DNA of 43,862 nucleotides from a virus, in IMG/VR virus record IMGVR_UViG_3300044699_000038, positions 1 through 43,862 of that record; one strand, given 5' to 3'. Position numbers and translations under genes: made by a program. Below are positions 39,863-43,862 of the stretch, piece by piece; the first letter of the stretch is position 1; every line of letters begins with the position of its first letter. The notes under the pieces were generated by a model. It did no database searches, was not told where the DNA came from, and saw nothing but the letters and a program-made list of their open reading frames with translations.

Positions 39863-40144
39863 TTATACTGGATTCATTTCCAGTTCTTTAGCTTCCCGAC
39901 TTGTCTCGGCCTCAACCTCATTTTCATCTGCAAAAAATTGCAATTCAACCACATGCGGAACAGCATAAACTCGGCTAGGTTTGCCCCTTTGACCGGCAGG
40001 CTGGGGGGCCGGTCCTACATCTTTGACCGCCCCAAGACCCACAAGGAATTTCATCACACTCGATGCCACAAGGTATTCGATACCAAGCACATCAGCTAAT
40101 TCATTTATCGTTACATTTTTGGTTGGAATGCTGTTTTCGTTCAT
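39863..40144 (-). CDS. Winged-helix DNA-binding protein (93 aa)
   Basis: Start set at ATG 40144, 6 nt after the -10 of TTGACT-17-TACTCT. Residues 12-55 form a winged helix (ELADVLGIEYLVASSVMKFL, VGLGAVK) with the wing in RGKPSRVYAVP, followed by an acidic tail. Such MarR-/phage-regulator-like domains bind promoters. It is a candidate repressor for the palindromic operators in this arm, by inference only. Confidence 0.65.
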   Translation of the reverse strand: MNENSIPTKNVTINELADVLGIEYLVASSVMKFLVGLGAVKDVGPAPQPAGQRGKPSRVYAVPHVVELQFFADENEVEAETSREAKELEMNPV

Positions 40145-40150
40145 AAATTG

Positions 40151-40179
40151 AGAGTAATGGATTTTGTTTAATAAGTCAA
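40151..40179 (-). promoter_or_regulatory. Promoter of the winged-helix gene
   Basis: TTGACT, 17-bp spacer, TACTCT; 6 nt to the ATG. It shows that a longer upstream reading of the gene is not real. Confidence 0.65.
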
Positions 40180-40226
40180 CGTTTTTCTTTGAAAAACTAA
40201 ATTGCTTACGCAATTATTTCCTAAAC

Positions 40227-40502
40227 TTAATGATTTTTGCTGTCACCTTGATCCACAAGCAAATGGTTATAAGGTAAAAAAACAAAAGCAAATCCTTCTT
40301 TAGTGCTGCCCCCGAGCAAATCACCCTCCCATTTAAGTTTATCTCTTAATAGTTCGGCGACATGTTTGTGCGCCCTTTCATCATGAGAAGCCCACGGCAT
40401 AGAATCCGTCCCAAGGGTCACAGAATCAACTTGGCAGTATGCCTTGATTCTATTGGGTTTAGTGTATGTTCCGGGGATACGTTTAGTTAAAATAGCTTGC
40501 AC
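40227..40502 (-). CDS. Small phage/plasmid hypothetical protein (91 aa)
   Basis: 91 residues from a GTG at 40502 (first residues MQAILTKRIPGTYTKPNRIK). The pattern QAIxTKxxPxTxTKxxRIKA is widespread in phage and plasmid small proteins of unknown role. Promoter TTGACT-17-TAAATT with 6 nt to the GTG. Confidence 0.7.
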   Translation of the reverse strand: MQAILTKRIPGTYTKPNRIKAYCQVDSVTLGTDSMPWASHDERAHKHVAELLRDKLKWEGDLLGGSTKEGFAFVFLPYNHLLVDQGDSKNH

Positions 40503-40508
40503 TTTTTT

Positions 40509-40537
40509 AATTTATTAGAAATTACTTACTTAGTCAA
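40509..40537 (-). promoter_or_regulatory. Promoter of the 40227..40502 gene
   Basis: TTGACT, 17-bp spacer, TAAATT. The -35 is inside the last codons of the previous gene (TTG-ACT-AAG-stop). Confidence 0.65.
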
Positions 40538-40714
40538 CTTAATTTCGGGAAATTCTTTAATTAGCCAATCAATTAAAGCTTGGGCGTCCTCATTATTTAA
40601 CGGGCGGATTTTAGTTCCATGATTTAACACACCCACGACAATTAGGGATTTCTCCCCAACCATTAAACTAGAATGTCGGGAATTTTCATCAATTAATGTA
40701 ATGAATTTGCTCAT
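40526..40714 (-). CDS. Hypothetical protein (62 aa)
   Basis: 62 residues (MSKFITLIDENSRHSSLMVG), beta then a C-terminal helix (NNEDAQALIDWLIKEFPEIK). ATG lies 6 nt after TATATT of a consensus-like promoter. No recognised family. Confidence 0.6.
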   Translation of the reverse strand: MSKFITLIDENSRHSSLMVGEKSLIVVGVLNHGTKIRPLNNEDAQALIDWLIKEFPEIKLTK

Positions 40715-40720
40715 ATATTA

Positions 40721-40749
40721 AATATAATGGAAATTGTTTATTAAGTCAA
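40721..40749 (-). promoter_or_regulatory. Promoter of the 40526..40714 gene
   Basis: TTGACT, 17-bp spacer, TATATT; 6 nt to the ATG. The clearest leaderless arrangement in the window. Confidence 0.75.
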
Positions 40750-40934
40750 CCGGCTTTTTCAACAATACTCTTTTTCTTATCTATTAAATGGGGGTGTTTG
40801 TCTAAGAAATTGTCAACCTCCTCTTCCGGCACAACATATTTAATTGAAATATCTGTATTTTCCGGCTGACTGAATAAAACGGGAATGCTGTTTGCTTTAC
40901 CAGACCCAAGGATTTGAGATAGAAAGTTGAACAT
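40746..40934 (-). CDS. Hypothetical protein (62 aa)
   Basis: 62 residues (MFNFLSQILGSGKANSIPVL). No TTGAC promoter in front; it follows the 40946..41158 gene by 11 nt and is probably its second cistron. Unknown function. Confidence 0.5.
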   Translation of the reverse strand: MFNFLSQILGSGKANSIPVLFSQPENTDISIKYVVPEEEVDNFLDKHPHLIDKKKSIVEKAG

Positions 40935-40945
40935 ATTTTTTTTAT

Positions 40946-41158
40946 TTATTTGTTAAAATCAGAAGGATAAACGTAGGAATAAGAAAGCCAGTCTTTGCAA
41001 TCGTAGGAATTTTCAACCCATACCCAAGAAATAACACAAGGATAAGATTTCGGCGGTAGCATTCTTTTTAATTCATTTTTAGCGTTTTTACCACTCGGAT
41101 GCTCTCCATTCTTCCACCAATTAAATTTTTCCTCAGATTCAAGTAGTAATGTTTCCAT
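40946..41158 (-). CDS. Hypothetical protein (70 aa)
   Basis: 70 residues, Trp-, Lys- and Tyr-rich (ISWVWVENSYDCKDWLSYSY). ATG 6 nt after the -10 of TTGACG-17-TATTCT (41165-41193). No recognised family. Confidence 0.55.
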   Translation of the reverse strand: METLLLESEEKFNWWKNGEHPSGKNAKNELKRMLPPKSYPCVISWVWVENSYDCKDWLSYSYVYPSDFNK

Positions 41159-41164
41159 TTATTA

Positions 41165-41193
41165 AGAATACTAAAGATTTATTTAGCCGTCAA
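41165..41193 (-). promoter_or_regulatory. Promoter of the 40946..41158 gene
   Basis: TTGACG, 17-bp spacer, TATTCT; 6 nt to the ATG, just after tRNA-Lys. Confidence 0.65.
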
Positions 41194-41203
41194 CTATAAA
41201 ACG

Positions 41204-41276
41204 TGGGATTTATGGGGGTCGAACCCATGACCAACGACTTAAAAGGTCGCTGCTCTACCGACTGAGCTAAAATCCC
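41204..41276 (-). tRNA. tRNA-Lys (UUU)
   Basis: Full cloverleaf: acceptor GGGATTT/AAATCCC, D-arm GCTC/GAGC, anticodon arm with loop CTTTTAA (anticodon TTT), T-arm ATGGG-TTCGACC-CCCAT, discriminator A. CCA is not encoded. AAA is a frequent Lys codon in this genome. Confidence 0.93.
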
Positions 41277-41286
41277 ATCTAAATTT

Positions 41287-41363
41287 TGGTGGTGCGAGTG
41301 GGAGTCGAACCCACACTGTACAAATTTTAAGTTTGTTGTCTCCTTCCGTTGGACTACCGCACC
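41287..41363 (-). tRNA. tRNA-Leu (UAA), short variable loop
   Basis: Acceptor GGTGCGG/TCGCACC (one G-U), short D-stem GTC/GAC, anticodon arm ACAAA-CTTAAAA-TTTGT with anticodon TAA, 5-nt variable loop ACAGT, T-arm GTGGG-TTCGACT-CCCAC, discriminator A and encoded CCA. Leucine tRNAs of bacteria normally have a long variable arm, so this one is atypical. It would read TTA, heavily used here. Confidence 0.85.
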
Positions 41364-41381
41364 AGAAAGAACAATTAAATT

Positions 41382-41630
41382 AAAAAAATGGTTGATTGCC
41401 TCTTTGCCCCTATATGGGGCTGGTATAAACCCGGCAATTAGGTGATAGCCTATTGACTACTCTTTACCAGCAACCACTAAATTTTTTGGTTTGCGCCATC
41501 AACAGAAAAACGGACACAAACCGGGATTTATTTTCGTTCTGTTTATTATTCCACCATGATTCTTGGCTCACATGGTTTGCCTTACCTCATTTTAATAGTC
41601 CGATACTAAGGGTCGGACCCGCCCAACAAC
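41382..41630 (-). ncRNA. Structured RNA upstream of the tRNAs
   Basis: About 250 nt without a gene on the minus strand, under a TTGACA-17-TAGTAT promoter. Perfect helices: GTCCGA/TCGGAC (41598-41618), ACCATG/CATGGT (41553-41576), GGTTTG/CAAACC (41488-41522), then TGGTTG (41476-41471) with CAACCA (41394-41389), CTGGTA (41470-41465) with TACCAG (41425-41420), and GCCCC/GGGGC (41406-41420; the last helix shares one base with the previous). It ends in seven Ts. Could be one or two RNAs. Confidence 0.5.
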
Positions 41631-41636
41631 AATTAA

Positions 41637-41665
41637 ATACTACTTCAATTTCATCACCTTGTCAA
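41637..41665 (-). promoter_or_regulatory. Promoter of the structured RNA and tRNAs
   Basis: TTGACA, 17-bp spacer, TAGTAT. It lies inside the 3' end of the 59-residue gene, the -10 covering its stop codon. Confidence 0.7.
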
Positions 41666-41819
41666 GTTCGGCCTTAGAATTCCCGGGCCGGGAGTTAATT
41701 AGTTGAATTTTCTCAGCCTTAGATAAAGCATCATATTTCGCTTGGCGTAAATCAGCCTCTTTTTGCCGAATCCGGCGCTTATTGTTTTTCTTGGTTTGGG
41801 TGTAACCGTTAGTTTTCAT
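41640..41819 (-). CDS. Small basic protein (59 aa)
   Basis: ATG 41819; reads MKTNGYTQTKKNNKRRIRQK, then a helical part ending ELDKVMKLK. Basic and Lys/Arg-rich, possibly nucleic-acid binding. A TTGACA-17-TAAAAT sequence (41822-41850) ends only 2 nt before the ATG, closer than elsewhere, so the exact transcription start is unclear. Confidence 0.5.
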   Translation of the reverse strand: MKTNGYTQTKKNNKRRIRQKEADLRQAKYDALSKAEKIQLINSRPGNSKAELDKVMKLK

Positions 41820-41869
41820 TTATTTTATTACTTATTTCACTCATTGTCAATATGTTTTAATGCTTTGCA

Positions 41870-41986
41870 TTAATCAGAGATTTCTCTGTTGTTTTTAGGA
41901 CGGCGATAGCCCCCGCCCTTTTTGGGCCTAACTATCCTAGTGACAACCACATAAGACGGGAGCAGCTTTCTTACTTTAATTCTCAT
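41870..41986 (-). CDS. Small basic protein (38 aa)
   Basis: ATG 41986, 10 nt after the stop of the upstream gene; reads MRIKVRKLLPSYVVVTRIVR and a KKGGGYRRPK tail. Strongly basic. Likely second cistron of the 41997..42209 transcript. Unknown role. Confidence 0.4.
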   Translation of the reverse strand: MRIKVRKLLPSYVVVTRIVRPKKGGGYRRPKNNREISD

Positions 41987-41996
41987 AGATGATTTA

Positions 41997-42209
41997 TTAT
42001 TCATTTTTGCTTAAACTTTTCTGATACCTAATTTCCAAACATTCCTCATCATATTTAGCATGAAATTGATTTAATTTATCTCTTAATTCCCTATCTTTAA
42101 CGACGGTTGCTTCATTCCAAAATGGCATTTTGTCAAAAAATCGCAAAGTATCACGGATTTGCACATAATCTTCCCATTCTCTCTGAGGTATTTCTTTTAG
42201 TTCGCTCAT
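41997..42209 (-). CDS. Hypothetical protein (70 aa)
   Basis: 70 residues from ATG 42209 (MSELKEIPQREWEDYVQIRD), helical and charged. Start chosen because the -10 (TATATT) of a TTGACA-17 promoter ends 7 nt upstream; a longer TTG-initiated reading begins inside the -35. No recognised family. Confidence 0.55.
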   Translation of the reverse strand: MSELKEIPQREWEDYVQIRDTLRFFDKMPFWNEATVVKDRELRDKLNQFHAKYDEECLEIRYQKSLSKNE

Positions 42210-42216
42210 AATTAAA

Positions 42217-42245
42217 AATATAATAGTTATTACATTAAATGTCAA
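42217..42245 (-). promoter_or_regulatory. Promoter of the 41997..42209 gene
   Basis: TTGACA, 17-bp spacer, TATATT; 7 nt to the ATG. Confidence 0.75.
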
Positions 42246-42250
42246 ACTAT

Positions 42251-42481
42251 TTAGCCCTCGAATTCCCCTTCATAGCCATTATTTCTAAATTGATTAAATT
42301 TTTTCTTTCGACCGCCTTTGGCTGGATTACCGCGCCGTAATCCTTTCCAATGTTTATTATTAACTAAATTAGATTTAATAGCCCTAGCTACTGGATTTCT
42401 ATTCCAAAAATTAGGGTTAAAATCGTTATATTTACTATTAAACCAATTATTTATTTCATTTGCAAGTTCTTTTTCATTCAT
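42251..42481 (-). CDS. Small basic protein (76 aa)
   Basis: 76 residues. Helical N-terminus (NEKELANEINNWFNSKYNDF), then a very basic part (WKGLRRGNPAKGGRKKKFNQ). Probably binds nucleic acid. The ATG is 3 nt after a near-perfect inverted repeat and 34 nt after an AGTGTAAT element, so its expression may be controlled at the start codon. Confidence 0.55.
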   Translation of the reverse strand: MNEKELANEINNWFNSKYNDFNPNFWNRNPVARAIKSNLVNNKHWKGLRRGNPAKGGRKKKFNQFRNNGYEGEFEG

Positions 42482-42483
42482 AG

Positions 42484-42511
42484 TGTGAGTTTACCATATG
42501 GCTAACTCACA
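42484..42511 (-). promoter_or_regulatory. Inverted repeat at the start of the 42251..42481 gene
   Basis: Arms TGTGAGTTTACC and GGCTAACTCACA around ATAT, complementary at 11 of 12 positions. It ends 3 nt before the ATG. Either an operator or an RNA hairpin that would block translation. Confidence 0.55.
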
Positions 42512-42521
42512 TATTATTACA

Positions 42522-42872
42522 CTATTCTATTTTAATTTTCCCATCAAGCATTAAATGAATATTTCTCTTCCATCTAATATTTCCAATTTTATCATCTTTT
42601 GGGGGACAATATCGGTCGGCCAGAAAATCTAAATAATTGTTTGTTTTGCCAGCATTTTCCCACCTTTTGTAGTTATTTACAACCGTATTCCAACAAATTT
42701 GTTTTGGATTATTAGTTTTAATTGACTTTATACCATAAGGCCACTTAGTTTTCGGCCCGCCCTCCAATTTATAGATATTTTCAACTATTAAATAGATATT
42801 ATTTGATGAAATTTGCCCAAAAACACTAAAATTAACCAATAAAACCCCTAAAATGAGGTAAATTTTAATCAT
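42522..42872 (-). CDS. Secreted phage protein, possible lysis-related (116 aa)
   Basis: 116 residues from ATG 42872. Signal peptide at 1-20 (MIKIYLILGVLLVNFSVFGQ). The mature part contains EGGPKTKWPYGIKSIKTNNP, CWNTVVNNYKRW and FLADRYCPP, with conserved-looking Cys and Trp. The YPYGIxS...CxNTVxxxxxRW...FLxxRYCP pattern recurs in phage and bacterial secreted proteins, often near lysis genes, but its enzyme activity is not established. Periplasmic location expected. Confidence 0.6.
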   Translation of the reverse strand: MIKIYLILGVLLVNFSVFGQISSNNIYLIVENIYKLEGGPKTKWPYGIKSIKTNNPKQICWNTVVNNYKRWENAGKTNNYLDFLADRYCPPKDDKIGNIRWKRNIHLMLDGKIKIE

Positions 42873-42873
42873 T

Positions 42874-43077
42874 TTATTTATTCTTTTTTCTGGCCGTTTT
42901 CCTAATTTTTCTGATGACCCTAGTATTAGGTTTAAATCCTTCCTGTTCTCTTGTCTTTCCAACCGAACTTCCGCATTGCATAAAACCAAAATCACATTCA
43001 AACATATCCCCGGCCTTAATTACTTCATTCTCTGGAATAACCCTCCAACCCCTAGGAATTTTTAATGTTTTGGTCAT
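42874..43077 (-). CDS. Hypothetical protein (67 aa)
   Basis: 67 residues from ATG 43077 (MTKTLKIPRGWRVIPENEVI). The IPxGWRVIxxxExIxxGDM start is common in small phage proteins; the C-terminus is a basic tail (RVIRKIRKTARKKNK). It directly precedes the secreted protein gene by 1 nt. Confidence 0.55.
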   Translation of the reverse strand: MTKTLKIPRGWRVIPENEVIKAGDMFECDFGFMQCGSSVGKTREQEGFKPNTRVIRKIRKTARKKNK

Positions 43078-43096
43078 ATATTTACCAATATTTAGT

Positions 43097-43201
43097 TTAC
43101 CAATATTTAGCAATGAAATGGCAGGCAACCCAAACAACAGCAACCCAAAAAGCCAACCATGCAATTACATAAACACCAAACAAACCAATTAGTTTTTTCA
43201 T
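43097..43201 (-). CDS. Tiny membrane peptide (34 aa)
   Basis: ATG 43201, 6 nt after the -10 of TTGACG-17-TATAGT. One hydrophobic segment (LFGVYVIAWLAFWVAVVWVA) and an end HFIAKYW that mirrors HFVIKFW of the next upstream protein, suggesting a related pair. Confidence 0.5.
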   Translation of the reverse strand: MKKLIGLFGVYVIAWLAFWVAVVWVACHFIAKYW

Positions 43202-43207
43202 ATATTT

Positions 43208-43236
43208 ACTATAATAGTTATTATTCTGGCCGTCAA
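43208..43236 (-). promoter_or_regulatory. Promoter of the 34-residue membrane peptide
   Basis: TTGACG, 17-bp spacer, TATAGT; 6 nt to the ATG. Confidence 0.65.
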
Positions 43237-43419
43237 TCACCAAAATTTGATGACAAAATGTAAAATTACATAAATAATACCAATTACTGCCTCTCCTAAT
43301 AGAAAAAACCAAATAATATTAATGATAGAATCCCTAGCACTACAAGCAAGCATCGTCAAAAAAGCCCAAAGAACGGCCAACCAGAAAAAAACTACATTTA
43401 TAATATTAAATTCAATCAT
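43237..43419 (-). CDS. Small membrane protein (60 aa)
   Basis: 60 residues with two hydrophobic segments (IINVVFFWLAVLWAFLTMLA and IIWFFLLGEAVIGIIYVILH), ending HFVIKFW. It follows the 61-residue gene by 13 nt. Possible holin-like or superinfection-related membrane protein; unproven. Confidence 0.55.
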   Translation of the reverse strand: MIEFNIINVVFFWLAVLWAFLTMLACSARDSIINIIWFFLLGEAVIGIIYVILHFVIKFW

Positions 43420-43432
43420 AATTTACTTAATT

Positions 43433-43618
43433 TTATGTTTCTCCAATATACTCTATTTCAGAAAACCCCAAATCTTCATATAATTTAAATAGTGCCCGGG
43501 CCTGAACCGCCGTAAGTGTAATGAAAACCTCTTCTATTTTGGCCTCTTTACCATAAATGGCCGTATTATAGAGTTTTTTAGTTAATTTGTATTTGCCCGC
43601 TTTGTAATTAACTTTCAT
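43433..43618 (-). CDS. Hypothetical protein (61 aa)
   Basis: 61 residues (MKVNYKAGKYKLTKKLYNTA), beta then a helix AVQARALFKLYEDLGF. ATG 8 nt after the -10 of TTGACA-17-TAACAT. No recognised family. Confidence 0.55.
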   Translation of the reverse strand: MKVNYKAGKYKLTKKLYNTAIYGKEAKIEEVFITLTAVQARALFKLYEDLGFSEIEYIGET

Positions 43619-43626
43619 GTATTTAA

Positions 43627-43655
43627 ATGTTAAAGGTTATTGTGTAATATGTCAA
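43627..43655 (-). promoter_or_regulatory. Promoter of the 43433..43618 gene
   Basis: TTGACA, 17-bp spacer, TAACAT, lying in the last codons of the preceding gene. Confidence 0.65.
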
Positions 43656-43800
43656 GCCGTCTGTTTAATTGATTTAATTTGTTTTCTAATTCTTCTAATT
43701 TATCCACAATCGCGTCAAGACCGTTTGTTAAATATTCAGGTGAATTTAACATTTTCCTCAAATCCCCAATAGAAATAATAACATCATCATTTTTATTCAT
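43630..43800 (-). CDS. Coiled-coil small protein (56 aa)
   Basis: ATG 43800, stop at 43630. N-terminus MNKNDDVIISIGDLRKMLNS, then a Leu-zipper-like heptad helix (LDAIVDKLEELENKLNQLNR). Probably oligomeric. No family recognised. Confidence 0.5.
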   Translation of the reverse strand: MNKNDDVIISIGDLRKMLNSPEYLTNGLDAIVDKLEELENKLNQLNRRLDILHNNL

Positions 43801-43862
43801 AATTTTAATGTCTAGTAAATTGGTAGGGATTAAATTATTTATTTAAATTAATAGAGAAATTA

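Noticed and set aside
1-43862. CRISPR arrays, insertion sequences, integrase
   Set aside because: No regularly spaced direct repeats, transposase or recombinase motifs were seen on either strand.

Overview
This window looks like about 44 kb of a tailed bacteriophage (Caudoviricetes) genome, AT-rich and densely packed, probably from an uncultured phage. The support is a recognisable morphogenesis set on the minus strand: sigma-like factor, putative small terminase, terminase large subunit, portal, protease/scaffold-like protein, major capsid protein, and many fibre-like proteins. I see no rRNA, CRISPR array, integrase or insertion sequence. The host cannot be named from sequence. Promoters are sigma70-like (TTGACA-17 bp-TATAAT class) and two secreted proteins have ordinary Gram-negative-like signal peptides.

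Layout. (1) 1-20.1 kb, minus strand: virion genes. Reading 5' to 3' from portal (17.9-20.1 kb) come a tube-like structural protein, fibre-type proteins, a signal-peptide beta-helix protein, protease/scaffold, a decoration-like protein, capsid, small accessory proteins, a large cluster of repeat-rich fibre genes (2-7.8 kb) and connector-like genes (0-1.3 kb). (2) 20.2-25.4 kb, mainly plus strand: a metabolic/DNA-modification island inserted between portal and terminase. It holds a GMP-reductase/IMPDH-family enzyme, a metalloprotease, an ERCC4-type nuclease (minus strand), a LAGLIDADG homing endonuclease, a D12-class adenine methylase, a PD-(D/E)XK-like nuclease and a holin-like membrane protein. 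(3) 25.5-29.2 kb, minus strand: terminase large subunit in two frames, TerS-like protein and sigma-like factor. (4) 29.3-32.0 kb: DUF4326, SprT-like, vWA and small membrane proteins. (5) 32.3-43.9 kb, minus strand: an early/accessory region that is visibly less AT-rich at first. It has a UvrD-like helicase, a DUF932-like gene, many small unknown genes each with its own promoter, two tRNAs (Lys-UUU, Leu-UAA) and several structured non-coding RNAs.

Regulation stands out. In the right arm at least a dozen genes have a sigma70-like promoter whose -10 hexamer lies only 6-8 nt before the start codon, predicting leaderless mRNAs. In the left arm, and at a few other genes, an AGTGTAAT element recurs 15 times just upstream of start codons, often after a -10-like hexamer; I infer a late-gene signal, possibly linked to the sigma-like factor. 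The most novel-looking elements are the RNAs at 36.9-41.6 kb: a cloverleaf tRNA-like RNA with an enlarged D-arm whose predicted 5' end coincides with the transcription start, a 20-bp long-hairpin RNA, and a structured transcript upstream of the tRNAs.

Three long genes (terminase, a fibre protein, the beta-helix protein) are each broken by an apparent extra base in a homopolymer. Either the assembly has homopolymer errors or expression involves slippage. This must be settled before the proteins are interpreted.
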